Positions 1 through 10,952 are shown, numbered from the stretch's first letter. The stretch: 64,000 nt of DNA from Pseudomonadota bacterium (GCA_023405815.1 JAEXXM010000011.1:69715-133714), one strand, 5' to 3'. Numbers and translations are program-made. Notes: generated from the letters alone by a model not told the origin.

Positions 1-668
1 ACCGAGCGCGCATCGGACTGGACGTGCGAAATCCTCCCGAGCCGCGGGATGAAATAGCGCATCGTCACCAGATATCCGGCGAGCCAAATGAGGAGCGGCG
101 CCGACAGGCGCATATCCGTCGCCGCGAAGAGAAACACTGCTCCGGTGAAGTAGATCGAGACGTATAGCAGGACCTCGGTGATCTTCATGACCACCTCGCG
201 CACCGACATCGCCGTCTGCATGACCTTGGTGGCGACGCGCCCGGCAAAGTCATTGTTAAAGAACGACATCGACTGACGCAGCACGTAGCGGTGCGCCTGC
301 CAGCGCGTGCGCATGGTGAAGCTCGATATGAGCCCCTGGTGGACGACGGACTCGTAGAAGAACTTCAGCGTCGGCAGCACGACCAGAACGACAACCGCCA
401 TGCCTGTCAGGAACGTTCCGTGGGTCGACCAGAACGAGTCGCGATCGGATTTTCCCAGCCAGTCGACGAGATTGCCGAGGAAGCCGAACAGAGACACCTC
501 GATGAGAGCGATCGTCGCCGACAGCGCCGCGGAAAGCACGATGAGCGGCCAGAACGGCCGCGTGTAGTGCATGACGAAGCCCCAGAACGAGGCAGGCGGC
601 ATCGTCGGCGGCTCGGCCGGGAAGGAGGCGACGTGCGTCTCGAGCCAGCTGAATATGCGGGCGATCAT
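1..668 (-). CDS. ABC transporter permease/ATP-binding protein, N-terminal part (3' end outside window)
   Basis: The first 222 residues of an exporter-type ABC half-transporter are visible; the reading frame stays open to position 1, so the nucleotide-binding domain lies outside the window. The start ATG at 668-666 opens a short polar region, then hydrophobic segments around residues 38-60, 88-108 and 165-205 characteristic of the six-helix ABC exporter fold. The stretch FFNNDFAGRVATKVMQ matches the conserved exporter segment where the cytoplasmic loop precedes the next helix (F(F/D)-x-N-x-x-x-G-x-(V/L)-x-(T/S)). The substrate cannot be told from this half. It is divergent from hemF across 178 bp. 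I am confident of the family and not of the function. Confidence 0.8.
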   Translation of the reverse strand, partial: MIARIFSWLETHVASFPAEPPTMPPASFWGFVMHYTRPFWPLIVLSAALSATIALIEVSLFGFLGNLVDWLGKSDRDSFWSTHGTFLTGMAVVVLVVLPTLKFFYESVVHQGLISSFTMRTRWQAHRYVLRQSMSFFNNDFAGRVATKVMQTAMSVREVVMKITEVLLYVSIYFTGAVFLFAATDMRLSAPLLIWLAGYLVTMRYFIPRLGRISHVQSDARS

Positions 669-846
669 GATCGGCTCCGGCCCTTGGGGGCGAGGAAAGC
701 GCCGCGTGCAACGAGGCACACGTCTGGGCGCAGATTGTCAGGTTTTTCCAGGTCTTGGGAGGCCCGAGGAGAGTGCGCCCCTAGACATCGCTCGTGGGGA
801 TATATAGGGGGAATTGCGCCAACAAAAGGGTTCGGGGAATAAACGA

Positions 847-1767
847 ATGGCGGGACTTGCCGTAACGCCTGAGGGCGTGCTTACCGTGCACCAGGCCAAG
901 GCGCGCGCGTGGTTCGAGGAACTGCGCGACAGCATCTGCGCGGCCTTCGAGAAGGTCGAGGATGATCTTCCCGACGGCGCCCCTCTTTCCGACCGCGAGC
1001 CCGGCCGCTTCGTGCGATCCCCTTGGGAGCGCACCGATCACACCGGCGCCCCGGGCGGGGGCGGTGTGATGAGCATGATGAGCGGGCGTGTGTTCGAGAA
1101 GGTCGGGGTGCACACCTCGACGGTGTTCGGCGAGTTCTCGCCAGAGTTCCGCAAGCAGATTCCCGGCGCCGAGGAGCATCCGCAGTTCTGGGCGTCCGGC
1201 ATCTCGCTCATTGCGCATCCGCAGAACCCGAACGTGCCGGCCGTGCACATGAACACGCGCATGGTCGTCACCTCGAAATGGTGGTTCGGCGGCGGTGCCG
1301 ACCTGACCCCGGTGCTTGAGCGCCGCCGCAAGCAGGAGGATGCCGACTCGATGGCCTTCCACGCGGCGATGTACGGCGCGTGCGCGGCGCACCCGATCGC
1401 GGACTATCAGCGCTATCGGGCCTGGTGCGACGAGTACTTCTACCTGCCGCATCGCAAGGAGATGCGCGGCATCGGCGGCATCTTCTATGACTACCTTACG
1501 CCTTCGGAGGAAGAGGGCAGCTGGGACGCGGCATTCGCGTTCACGCAGGATGTCGGGCGCGCATTCCAGCGCGTCTATCCGATGCTCGCGCGCGGCAACT
1601 ACGCGATGAAGTGGACAGATGCCGACCGCGAGGAGCAGCTCGTGCGCCGCGGGCGCTATGTCGAGTTCAACCTGCTCTATGACCGCGGGACGATCTTCGG
1701 GCTGAAAACGGGCGGCAATGTCGACTCGATCCTGTCGTCAATGCCGCCGGTGGTGAAGTGGCCCTAG
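847..1767 (+). CDS. hemF: Aerobic (oxygen-dependent) coproporphyrinogen III oxidase
   Basis: HemF oxidatively decarboxylates coproporphyrinogen III to protoporphyrinogen IX in haem synthesis, using O2 in the cytoplasm. The 306-residue protein is the usual family length and carries the family's highly conserved blocks, including HMNTRM, WWFGGGADLTP and FNLLYDRGTIFGL near the C-terminus, and a C-terminal MPPVVKW. A TTG eleven codons upstream is in frame, but the ATG at 847 is preceded by a GGGGA at suitable spacing and is preferred. It is transcribed alone, divergent from the ABC transporter; a TATATA lies at 801-806 but no well-spaced -35 partner was found. No sign of disruption. Confidence 0.96.
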   Translation: MAGLAVTPEGVLTVHQAKARAWFEELRDSICAAFEKVEDDLPDGAPLSDREPGRFVRSPWERTDHTGAPGGGGVMSMMSGRVFEKVGVHTSTVFGEFSPEFRKQIPGAEEHPQFWASGISLIAHPQNPNVPAVHMNTRMVVTSKWWFGGGADLTPVLERRRKQEDADSMAFHAAMYGACAAHPIADYQRYRAWCDEYFYLPHRKEMRGIGGIFYDYLTPSEEEGSWDAAFAFTQDVGRAFQRVYPMLARGNYAMKWTDADREEQLVRRGRYVEFNLLYDRGTIFGLKTGGNVDSILSSMPPVVKWP

Positions 1768-1843
1768 TTTCTGAGCGACACGAGTGGAAAGAAGCTTTCA
1801 AGCTTTCTAGCCGCAGCGCGAGTTGATAGCCGGCGCTCGCGCC

Positions 1844-1882
1844 GGGCGCCCTTGGCGCCTGGCCGCCTACGGCGGCCAAGAG
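1844..1882. repeat. Palindromic repeat family 2, copy 1
   Basis: Two back-to-back palindromes: GGGCGCC-CTT-GGCGCCT, then a perfect 7-bp stem GGCCGCC-TAC-GGCGGCC followed by AAGAG. Closely related double hairpins ending in a TTCG or TAC loop lie at 27236, 34575 and 60523. It sits just after hemF and next to a family 1 repeat. Non-coding. Confidence 0.55.
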
Positions 1883-1910
1883 GTTGTGGCGTCGGCGAGT
1901 CCCGGAAAAT

Positions 1911-1999
1911 GTCATCCCGTGGCTTGTCCACGGGATCCAGCGATCCGAGGCTCAGGTTAAAGCAGCAGCATGGATCCCGGCAAAAAATGCGGGGATGAC
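1911..1999. repeat. REP-like repeat family 1, inverted pair
   Basis: The element starts GTCATCCCG and ends CGGGGATGAC, with two internal CGGGATCCA/TGGATCCCG blocks, so each half reads GTCATCCC-n-CGGGATCCA outward to inward. The same half-unit occurs singly at 18272-18320 and as a pair at 27083-27224. It occupies the gap between the converging ends of hemF and the barrel protein gene. Confidence 0.7.
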
Positions 2000-2033
2000 A
2001 AGTGCGGTCGATCCGCAAGACCAGTAATCGTGA

Positions 2034-2708
2034 CTAGAAGCGGCGGACGAAGCCGAAGTCGAACACGTCCATCTCGGGCGACAGCGTGCTCTGGTTCGCC
2101 GGAAGCGATGAGAAGGTCTCATCGTCGAAATCAATGCGGCGGTAGCCGCCGTGCAGCGTGATGTCCTTGTTCCAGACGAACTCGAGGCCGCCGCCGTAGG
2201 TCCAGCCGCTCAGGGTCTTGCTGTCGGAGCCGGTCGGGCCCGTCACTTCGAGGCCGCCATAGGCATAGCCGGCCGTGGCATAGGGCAGGAAGCGGCCCAG
2301 CGAGACGCCGAGACGACCGCGGATGGTGCCATAGTAGTTCAGGTCCGAACTGTAGCCGGGCGCTCCGCCGCCATCCGCCCAAGAATAGAAGGCGTCGGTG
2401 ATTGCACCGATGAGGACGCCGCCGACCTGATAGTCGTAGCCGGCCTTGGCGCCGATCGAGAAGCCGTCGGGGTCACTCAGAAGGGCACCACCGGAGCCGC
2501 CGAGCGTGACCTCGTCGCTGATGGACCAGTCCGGCGAAAGGATGAAGCCGGTGCGGTCGATCGGGCCCAGCTCGGCATCGGATGCGTAGCTGAAGCTCGG
2601 GATGCGGAACCACTCATGGGCGTCCGCCTGCGGAGCGCCGGATCCGACAATCGCCGCTGCACAAACAAATACGCACGCGAAACGACCACGACCCATCATG
2701 CCACGCAT
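2034..2708 (-). CDS. Outer-membrane beta-barrel protein (Omp25/Omp31-like)
   Basis: A 224-residue exported protein with a typical Sec signal peptide (positively charged start, hydrophobic core to about residue 24, cleavage after ADA near residue 30). The mature part is rich in alternating aromatic/Gly strands such as SIGAKAGYDYQVG, YGTIRGRLGVSLG and FLPYATAGYAYGG, and ends in a terminal Phe (GFVRRF), the usual BamA recognition signal. The motif G-x-x-R-x-R-x-G-x-x-x-G-R-x-L-P-Y-x-x-x-G is typical of the small rhizobial/brucella Omp25-Omp31 porin-like family. Ligand or function is unknown; a structural barrel is likely. Confidence 0.85.
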   Translation of the reverse strand: MRGMMGRGRFACVFVCAAAIVGSGAPQADAHEWFRIPSFSYASDAELGPIDRTGFILSPDWSISDEVTLGGSGGALLSDPDGFSIGAKAGYDYQVGGVLIGAITDAFYSWADGGGAPGYSSDLNYYGTIRGRLGVSLGRFLPYATAGYAYGGLEVTGPTGSDSKTLSGWTYGGGLEFVWNKDITLHGGYRRIDFDDETFSSLPANQSTLSPEMDVFDFGFVRRF

Positions 2709-2818
2709 GCTGACACCCCGTTCAGTTTGATCGCATCATAGAGGGGGGGCTCGGCGATGTCCGATGCAAAACTGCATCGCCCGGGGGGAAATCACAGGCA
2801 GACCGGGCACCTGTCGCG

Positions 2819-4060
2819 TCAGCGCCAGGGCAGCTTCTCGCCCTGGATTCCCGTCTGGCGCACCTGCGAGACCTCGTCGAAGGCCTCGGCGAACTCGACG
2901 GCCCCAGGCTTGCGGGTGCCGCTGTCCATGCGACGGGTGAACTCGGCCAGGAGCTCGGCCGAGGTCTTGTCGATGACCATCTTGTTCACGTAGTAGGCCC
3001 GGCGGGCGAAGAAGTTGGGGGTAGGTGCCGTGAGGCCGGTCGGCTGCATCATCTCGAGCCCGGTTCCCGGACCCGACAGGTTCATCAGCTCGATCTCCTC
3101 GCCGGAGAGGTTGGTTACCCCCTTGCGGGCGGCGAAGTCCTTCAGGCCACGCAATTTCAAGGACTGCAACCAAGGTCCGATGTCGCCGTCGAGGTTGATG
3201 GCGTGCATGCCATAGCCCTTCGATGACTGGGCGAAGGCGACGTGGCGATACCAATTGTTCGGAACCGACTTTGCGGTGCGGATCATCGCCTGCAGCGAGG
3301 CAATCTTGCGCTGCAACTCCTCGGCGCGCGCCTGATCCTGGGCATTGGCCTGCAGGCGCTGCAGGCGCTTGACGAACTGATCGCCGTGCTTCACGAGCTC
3401 GCCGATGGTGTTGGCGTGCAGGAGCTGGGCGTAGCCAAGGGCGGAGGAGATCGGCTTGCCCTTCTTGGTGACCGGGTTGATCCCGGACTGCATGTCGGCC
3501 GTCCCATTGCCACCCGTCTCCAGGGCGTAGACGCGCACGACCTGCTCCTTGGTGAGCCCGAGCGAGACGGCCTCGGCGGCATAACGGCGCTTGAACTCGC
3601 GCTCGGAAATGCGCGTCGGCACGAAGCCATAGTGCTTCTTTGCGGCAGCGAGAAAGTCGGCGACACCTGGCAGAGGCTTTGACGGCTTGGGCGACTCTGG
3701 ATGCTTCTCTTGTGCGGCCAGGAAGCGCGTCCATTGCTTGTCGAGGTCGGCGCTCAGGCGCGGGCCCTTGTACGTCGGCGGGTAGCTCCAGACGTAGTCG
3801 CCCTCGTCGAAGAACTTGGTCGATCCGCGCTTTGCGGTTCGCCCCTTGCGCTTCTTCTCAACCTGGGACCAGTAGGCGTCCAGCAGCTTATCGTGCTGGC
3901 TCTTGGCGGTGCGCCAGGCGATGAACTCGTCCTGCTGCTGCGGTGACAGGGTGGCGAGGAAGTCCTGCACGCTGGCCGCCGTCGCGCTCACGGAGGATGC
4001 CGCCGCCACCACGAGGACGGCAAGCGCTCCGAGCAGTCGACGGCAATGCCGCATCGGCAC
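2819..4060 (-). CDS. Exported lysozyme-fold protein, probable lytic transglycosylase-like
   Basis: 413 residues with an N-terminal signal peptide (RHCRRLLGALAVLVVAAAS, processed near residue 29). In the middle a YALETGGNG block around residues 178-186, with Glu181 as a candidate catalytic acid, is followed by SSALGYAQLL around 206-214; an E followed some 30 residues later by G-Y-A/G-Q is the hallmark of the lysozyme/SLT fold. A stretch near 235-255 (QANAQDQARAEELQRKIASL) is probably a helix. This suggests cleavage or binding of peptidoglycan in the periplasm, but the protein does not match a named transglycosylase family by eye, so the activity is inference. The gene stands alone, divergent from the Nudix operon. 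Confidence 0.6.
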   Translation of the reverse strand: MPMRHCRRLLGALAVLVVAAASSVSATAASVQDFLATLSPQQQDEFIAWRTAKSQHDKLLDAYWSQVEKKRKGRTAKRGSTKFFDEGDYVWSYPPTYKGPRLSADLDKQWTRFLAAQEKHPESPKPSKPLPGVADFLAAAKKHYGFVPTRISEREFKRRYAAEAVSLGLTKEQVVRVYALETGGNGTADMQSGINPVTKKGKPISSALGYAQLLHANTIGELVKHGDQFVKRLQRLQANAQDQARAEELQRKIASLQAMIRTAKSVPNNWYRHVAFAQSSKGYGMHAINLDGDIGPWLQSLKLRGLKDFAARKGVTNLSGEEIELMNLSGPGTGLEMMQPTGLTAPTPNFFARRAYYVNKMVIDKTSAELLAEFTRRMDSGTRKPGAVEFAEAFDEVSQVRQTGIQGEKLPWR

Positions 4061-4202
4061 CTGGCAATCCTTTCACGCGCGTTGGCTGATATTCGCGTGT
4101 CAGTTGGACGTTATCGTGATTTGCCAACCCTATGCGAGCTTAACCTGCCGCGGAACTCTTAAGGGCCCTACCCGGCTTGGAATCGAAATTTACAGATGCG
4201 AT

Positions 4203-4865
4203 ATGCAGGGGGTGAGCACTCCAGCCCCATTTCCCTTCACGGCGGATGGATTCCGTCGCCTGGCTCTCGAGCATCTGAGCCCGTTGGTGCCGGTCGTCGA
4301 TCCGAACGCCCCTGATACGCCAAGCGATTTCGACCTGAGCCCCGAACTCGTTCCCGAGGTCGCGCGCGCCCCGTTGGCCCCTGCGGCCGTGCTCATCCCG
4401 ATCGTGGCGCGCCCCGAGCTCACGGTGCTGCTGACGCAGCGCACCGAGAGCTTGAAGCGTCACGCAGGGCAGATCGCCTTTCCCGGCGGACGGATGGAGC
4501 CGACCGACAGGGATCCTATGGCGACGGCGCTGCGCGAGGCGCACGAGGAGATCGGCCTCGATCCCTCGTTCGTCGAGACACTCGGCTATCTCGACGCCTA
4601 TCGCACGGGGACGGGCTTTCGGATCTTCCCGGTGGTCAGCCTCGTCCGCGAAGGTTTCGCGTTGCAGCTCGACCAGCACGAGGTTGCCGATGCTTTCGAA
4701 GTCCCGCTTGCATTCCTGATGGATGAGGCGAACCATCGGACGGAAACGCGCTTTTGGCGCGGGCAAGAGAGACGCTTCTACGCGATGCCCTTCGAGCAGC
4801 GGTATATTTGGGGCGCGACGGCCGGGATAATGAGAAACTTGCACAAGAGGCTCTTTTCGCCATGA
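4203..4865 (+). CDS. Nudix hydrolase, CoA pyrophosphatase (NudL) type
   Basis: 220 residues. It contains the signature of the CoA-pyrophosphatase Nudix subfamily: LTQRTESLKRHAGQIAFPGG followed by a Nudix box ending ALREAHEEIGL. Members hydrolyse CoA and its derivatives to 3',5'-ADP and 4'-phosphopantetheine, limiting CoA pools or removing oxidised CoA. The reading frame stays open upstream, but ATG 4203 is the first sensible start; GTG 4212 is an alternative. Its TGA overlaps the ATG of the next gene by four bases (ATGA), so the DUF6111 gene and then cca are probably co-transcribed and translationally coupled. Confidence 0.88.
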   Translation: MQGVSTPAPFPFTADGFRRLALEHLSPLVPVVDPNAPDTPSDFDLSPELVPEVARAPLAPAAVLIPIVARPELTVLLTQRTESLKRHAGQIAFPGGRMEPTDRDPMATALREAHEEIGLDPSFVETLGYLDAYRTGTGFRIFPVVSLVREGFALQLDQHEVADAFEVPLAFLMDEANHRTETRFWRGQERRFYAMPFEQRYIWGATAGIMRNLHKRLFSP

Positions 4866-5128
4866 TCCGCATCGTCGCCGAAAACATCTTCCTCTTCCTG
4901 CTGCCGACGATCGTGTACGTCGCCTACATCTACATGACGCGCGAGGAGAGACCGGCGGCGGCGCACGTGCTCGACGATGCTCCGCTCATCTGGCTGTTCG
5001 CCGCCGGCGCGGCGGTCGTGCTCATCACGCTGATCAGCTTCGGGTCCGTAACGGGTGGGAAGCCGGGGCAGGTCTATACTCCGCCATCGTTCAAGGACGG
5101 CAAGATCGAGCCGGGCCACATCGACTGA
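4862..5128 (+). CDS. Small inner-membrane protein, DUF6111 family
   Basis: 88 residues with two predicted transmembrane helices (about residues 7-24 and 43-62) joined by a short charged loop, and a hydrophilic tail ending VYTPPSFKDGKIEPGHID. It starts inside the stop of the Nudix gene and ends 18 bases before cca. In Hyphomicrobiales a protein of this type regularly sits between a Nudix hydrolase and the CCA-adding enzyme. Function unknown; nothing catalytic is visible. Confidence 0.8.
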   Translation: MIRIVAENIFLFLLPTIVYVAYIYMTREERPAAAHVLDDAPLIWLFAAGAAVVLITLISFGSVTGGKPGQVYTPPSFKDGKIEPGHID

Positions 5129-5146
5129 CAGCGGCGGGAAGGACCG

Positions 5147-6424
5147 ATGGCGAACTCCGACGACAGCGACGCCGGGACCGTCAGCCTGGCGCAGGCCGAC
5201 TGGCTGAACTGGCCGCAGACGCGTGCCGTGTTCCGGGCCTTGCGTGCGGACGGTGCAGAGGCGCGCGCCGTCGGCGGCGCGGTCCGCAACGCACTCATGG
5301 GGACACCGGTCAAGGACGTCGACATCGCAACGACAGCTCTCCCCGAGGATGTGGTGCAGCTCGCGCGGCGTGCGGGGCTTCACGCGGTGCCGACGGGGTT
5401 CGAGCACGGAACAGTTACGCTTGTCGCGGACAAGATGCCGTTCGAGGTGACGACGCTGCGGCGTGACATCGAGACCTTCGGCCGTCATGCGCGTGTCACG
5501 TTCACGACCGACTGGCGCGAGGACGCCATGCGTCGCGACTTCACGATGAACGCGCTTTACTGCGATGCGGAGGGGCGGGTGCACGACCCGCTCGGCGGCT
5601 ACGGCGACCTCAAGGCGAAGCGCGTGCGCTTCATCGGCGATGCGCACCAGCGCATCCGCGAGGACTACCTGCGCATTCTCCGCTTCTTCCGCTTCCTCGC
5701 GCAGTATGGAGATCCGGCCGTTCCTGACCCGGAGGGGCTGGAAGCGGCGCGCACGGAAAAGGGCGGACTCAAGCAGCTCTCAGGCGAGCGCATCCGGGCC
5801 GAGCTCATGCTGCTGCTCGCTGCACCCGGCGCAGTGTCGGCTCTCGCGACAATGGATGCGGCGGATTTGCTTGAGCCGCTGCTCGACGTCCCGGGCGACG
5901 TGCGACTCGTCAAACGGCTCACCGAGGTCGAGCGTGCGCTCGACCGGGCGCCCGATCCGGTGTTGCGGCTCGCGGCGCTCGGGGCGGACGATGCTGCGAG
6001 GCTGAAGGACCGGCTACGGCTGTCGCTGGTCGAGACGGGACGCATCGCCGATGCCGCGCGCCGGGATGCGGCGTTCGATCCCAAGAGCGATGAGGCTGTG
6101 GCCAGGGCCTTCATCTACCGGCATGGGCCGGAAGCATTTGTCGACGGGGCGCTGCTCGACTGGGCGCGGTCAGGCGAGGATGCCCGCGATCAAGCGCGCG
6201 CGCGACGTGTCGGGCTGGCGGAGCGCTGGAAGGCGCCGAAGCTTCCGGTGCGCGGCGCCGACGTCATGGCGCTCGGCGTACCGGCCGGGCCGCCGGTCGG
6301 CCGCATCGTCGCGGCGTTCGAGGACTGGTGGATCGGCGCCGGCTTTCCAATGGAGGAAGCCCAGGCGCGCGAAAAGCTCAAGGAGCTGGCGCGCGGCGAG
6401 CTTTCCGCCCGCCGCGACGCTTGA
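5147..6424 (+). CDS. cca: CCA tRNA nucleotidyltransferase
   Basis: 425 residues of the class II nucleotidyltransferase family that builds or repairs the 3'-CCA of tRNAs with CTP and ATP. The head domain shows AVGGAVRNALMG followed by DVDIATT (the two metal-binding Asp), then RRDFTMNAL and the neck-domain RIREDYLRILRFFRF, all diagnostic. The C-terminal third is divergent, as is normal for alphaproteobacterial members. Third gene of the Nudix-DUF6111-cca operon, preceded by GGGAAGGA. The stop lies 7 bp from the converging L,D-transpeptidase gene. Whether it does CCA alone or shares work with a poly(A) polymerase cannot be read here. Confidence 0.94.
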   Translation: MANSDDSDAGTVSLAQADWLNWPQTRAVFRALRADGAEARAVGGAVRNALMGTPVKDVDIATTALPEDVVQLARRAGLHAVPTGFEHGTVTLVADKMPFEVTTLRRDIETFGRHARVTFTTDWREDAMRRDFTMNALYCDAEGRVHDPLGGYGDLKAKRVRFIGDAHQRIREDYLRILRFFRFLAQYGDPAVPDPEGLEAARTEKGGLKQLSGERIRAELMLLLAAPGAVSALATMDAADLLEPLLDVPGDVRLVKRLTEVERALDRAPDPVLRLAALGADDAARLKDRLRLSLVETGRIADAARRDAAFDPKSDEAVARAFIYRHGPEAFVDGALLDWARSGEDARDQARARRVGLAERWKAPKLPVRGADVMALGVPAGPPVGRIVAAFEDWWIGAGFPMEEAQAREKLKELARGELSARRDA

Positions 6425-6431
6425 GGCTAGG

Positions 6432-8582
6432 TCAAGGCGAGAAGAGGCCGGAGATGGCGTCGGCCAACGAGTCTGGACCCTGCTGCTGCTTCTTCTTGGC
6501 GCGGCGCGTGTACTGCTGCTGCTGACCGCCGATGGGGCTGTCCTCAGATGAGGCGATCGCATCGTCGGCGTAGGCGGGTTGCTCGAAGCGGATGGATTTG
6601 CCGGTCAGAGCGGCGGCGGTGCGGCTATCGAGGCCGTAGAAGTCGCCGTAAGTCCTCAGTTGCCCGTCGTCGTCGACCCGCGCCGTCATGTAGGTGATGT
6701 GCACGGGGATGTGCTTGTCGAGGGCAACCTCGCCGCCGCTGTTCCACATGGCGCCGACCTTGGCGGTCGACCAGCCTTTATCCTCGGCGAGGAGGACCTC
6801 GGCGAGCTTACGCGGCTCGTGCACGCGCATGCAGCCGTGGCTCAAAGCGCGGAATGACTTGCCGAACAGGTTCCGCTCGGGCGTGTCGTGCATATAGACG
6901 TCATGGGAGTTGGGGAACAGGAACTTCACCTCGCCGAGCACATTCTTCGGCCCCGGCGGCTGCTGGAAGCTGAAGCGGCGGATATCGGTGTTGGCCCAAT
7001 CGATCGAATTAGGATCGACCTGGCGGCCGTTGGCGTAGGCGCGCAGGTCGTAGGCGTCGAGCACGGCCTGAGCGGAGTAGCCGCCGCCGAAGATGCCGAA
7101 GAAGCCGGCGCCGGAGCTCTTGCGCAGAAGAGGAGCGAGCTCCTTCATCTTGATGCCGTCAGGCACGCCCCAGCTCGGGCGGAAGACAACCGTCTTCATG
7201 TCGGCGGAGAACACGGGAGTCGGCCACGACGGCTGGCCGACGATAATCTCGTCGGTGTGAATGACCTGGCCGTTCTTGACGATGCGGGTGAGGAACTCGG
7301 GAACGTTGTCCCAGACGTAGAACTCACCCAGGTCAGCCGGCACCCAGCGCCAGCGTTCCATGTTGATGAGGATTCGCTCGATCTTGGAGTCGTTCGACTG
7401 CGCGACGGGACGCGGGCCGCCATTCAGGACCTGACGGGTGCCGTTGCCGACGATGCCGTCGGGTGTGAGGTTCTTGGAGCGCTGAAATTCCTTGACGGCC
7501 TGCTGGAGCTGATCGTCGTAGACGCTCTCGGCAGCGGGGTCGGAAGCCGGCACCTTGAGACGCTGGCGCAGCAGCGAGACCTGAGGGTCGGACGAGCCGG
7601 GGCGGATGATGCGGCCCATCGGGAGCTGCACGGACAGCGCAGGATCCTCGACGGGCGTCTCCTCCTTCACCTCGCCGCCACGCAGCTTGATGAGCATCTG
7701 GCGCAGCGCCTCGAACTGCTGGTGCTTGGGGTGCAGCGAAGTGAGATATGCGTCGGGCTTGTCGGTGGCGGCGATCTCGCCCAGCACCGTCTTCGGCGGC
7801 ACCAGCGTCGGCTGCTGGTCCATGAGCTGAGAAATGCTGGACGGATTGATGCGGCCGCCGCGGGCATAGCGCGCATACTTCAAGACCGCGAGCGCGACCT
7901 GCAGCTCGGTGTCGGCAACGGCTTCGGGGGTTAGACCGGAGACGGCCGGAGAGGGCACGCTGAAAGCCGAGACGGGGAGGCCCCAATTCTCGGCGCGGCC
8001 GATCTCGGCGACGACAGCCTTGCCTTTGTCGGTGAGGCCGCTGGTCGATGCCCAGATCGGAGCACCGGTCAGCTCACCGTAGTAGGCGGAAAGCGCAGCG
8101 GCGTCGTCCTGGTTAGCCCTCTTGGCGAGATCGGGCAGCTTCTGACGGATGCTGGCAACGATTGGATCGGCCGGCGGCAGCACCTGGGGTGCCGCGGTCG
8201 CGGGCGCAGAGGCTGCCGGGTCGGGCAGCGCGGCCGTCGACTTCGGAGGCTCGGTTGGCGTAGCGGCCGGGGTGGCGGCGGCGGGTTGAGTGGGCGCGGC
8301 GGGCGATTGTGCGGCGGGAGCCTGAGTTGCAGCGGCTCCTGGCGTCGCCGTCGGCTCCGTCACGGTCGCCTGCTGGGTCGCGGACGGTGTCGCAGTCGGA
8401 GCGGCCGGCGGCGCAGCTGGAGTAGCCGCAGCCGCCGCGGCGGGTTGGGTCTGCGTGGTCGCGGGCTCTTGCGGTGTCGGAGACGGTGTTTCGGCGCGGG
8501 CTGCGACCGAACCGGTAACACAGAGAGCCGCGATCGCGGGCAAGAGCCCCGCGCGCGTCGAAACAGCCTTTATTCTGGTCAT
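6432..8582 (-). CDS. L,D-transpeptidase, YcbB (LdtD) type, with Ala/Pro/Thr-rich linker
   Basis: 716 residues. Order of parts: signal peptide to about residue 30 (cleavage after ARA); a low-complexity Ala/Pro/Thr/Gln linker to about 135; a scaffold domain; a peptidoglycan-binding domain around 335-400 (VSLLRQRL, AVKEFQRSKNLTPDGIVGNGT); and a YkuD catalytic domain with HDTPERNLFG and SHGCMRV (catalytic Cys near 583). Such enzymes make 3-3 (meso-DAP to meso-DAP) cross-links in the periplasm; these links are abundant in polar-growing Hyphomicrobiales. The C-terminus is Gln/Lys-rich. The linker presumably spans the periplasm. Monocistronic, converging on cca. Confidence 0.93.
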   Translation of the reverse strand: MTRIKAVSTRAGLLPAIAALCVTGSVAARAETPSPTPQEPATTQTQPAAAAAATPAAPPAAPTATPSATQQATVTEPTATPGAAATQAPAAQSPAAPTQPAAATPAATPTEPPKSTAALPDPAASAPATAAPQVLPPADPIVASIRQKLPDLAKRANQDDAAALSAYYGELTGAPIWASTSGLTDKGKAVVAEIGRAENWGLPVSAFSVPSPAVSGLTPEAVADTELQVALAVLKYARYARGGRINPSSISQLMDQQPTLVPPKTVLGEIAATDKPDAYLTSLHPKHQQFEALRQMLIKLRGGEVKEETPVEDPALSVQLPMGRIIRPGSSDPQVSLLRQRLKVPASDPAAESVYDDQLQQAVKEFQRSKNLTPDGIVGNGTRQVLNGGPRPVAQSNDSKIERILINMERWRWVPADLGEFYVWDNVPEFLTRIVKNGQVIHTDEIIVGQPSWPTPVFSADMKTVVFRPSWGVPDGIKMKELAPLLRKSSGAGFFGIFGGGYSAQAVLDAYDLRAYANGRQVDPNSIDWANTDIRRFSFQQPPGPKNVLGEVKFLFPNSHDVYMHDTPERNLFGKSFRALSHGCMRVHEPRKLAEVLLAEDKGWSTAKVGAMWNSGGEVALDKHIPVHITYMTARVDDDGQLRTYGDFYGLDSRTAAALTGKSIRFEQPAYADDAIASSEDSPIGGQQQQYTRRAKKKQQQGPDSLADAISGLFSP

Positions 8583-8750
8583 CCCTCGGTCTCCAAAAGC
8601 GCCTGCAAGCTAGATGGAGAAAATGGCCGTGACTGGGCCGGTTCCGACGCAAACGAACGATTAGGCATGTGGCAATCGATGCATCTTGCCGTCAAGGCTA
8701 ACGTGGCGCACCGAGGCCACAGTGGACCGATAAATACCTCACGAGTCGCG

Positions 8751-8778
8751 AAAAAGCCCCGGCCGATGGCCGGGGCTT
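8751..8778 (-). terminator. Rho-independent terminator of groESL
   Basis: Perfect 9-bp GC stem, GCCCCGGCC at 8756-8764 and GGCCGGGGC at 8768-8776, with a 3-nt loop; on the minus strand it is followed by TTTTT. It lies 35 bases past the groEL stop. Confidence 0.92.
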
Positions 8779-8812
8779 CTCAGTTCTTCCACACCTGATG
8801 TGGCGCGGGGAC

Positions 8813-10459
<1,647 letters not shown>

Positions 10460-10518
10460 GTGGGGAAAGCTCCTATCAGCTTTTCAGCTTTGACGACTAT
10501 TCGACAGCGCGATCGCGA

Positions 10519-10833
10519 TCAGGCGGCCGCCTTGACGTTGGCCTTGCCTTCGAGAACGCCGAAGATGTCGCTCTCTTTCATGATCACCAGATCCTCGCCA
10601 TCGATCTTCACTTCGGTGCCGCTCCACTTGCCGAAAAGCACACGATCACCGGGCTTCACATCGAGCGGATTGACCTTGCCGGTCTCGTCGCGGGCACCAG
10701 GGCCGACGGCGACGACCTCGCCCTGAATCGGCTTCTCCTTGGCGGTGTCGGGGATGATGATGCCGCCCGCGGTCTTGGTGTCTTCCTCGACGCGACGGAC
10801 AACGACGCGGTCATGAAGAGGACGGAACTTCAT
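10519..10833 (-). CDS. groS: Co-chaperonin GroES (10 kDa)
   Basis: 104 residues; a heptameric lid for GroEL. It starts MKFRPLHDRVVVRRVEE and has the mobile-loop segment TAGGIIIPDTAKEKP and GDRVLFGKWSGTEVKIDGED, all classical. The tail is extended by about eight Ala/Lys residues (ANVKAAA). First gene of the groESL operon. Confidence 0.99.
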   Translation of the reverse strand: MKFRPLHDRVVVRRVEEDTKTAGGIIIPDTAKEKPIQGEVVAVGPGARDETGKVNPLDVKPGDRVLFGKWSGTEVKIDGEDLVIMKESDIFGVLEGKANVKAAA

Positions 10834-10952
10834 GGGATCAACCTCATGATGTGGTTGCGCTTTTTAAACTGGATGCCTCACCGCAAAGCGACGAGGCGAA
10901 GGGATGCGGAGGCGCAAGGCTTCATTCAGTGCCGTACCGGCCCCGCGCCGCG

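Noticed and set aside
781..846. A standard promoter for hemF from TAGACA and TATATA
   Set aside because: The spacer between them is only 13 bases; the TATATA alone is not enough evidence.
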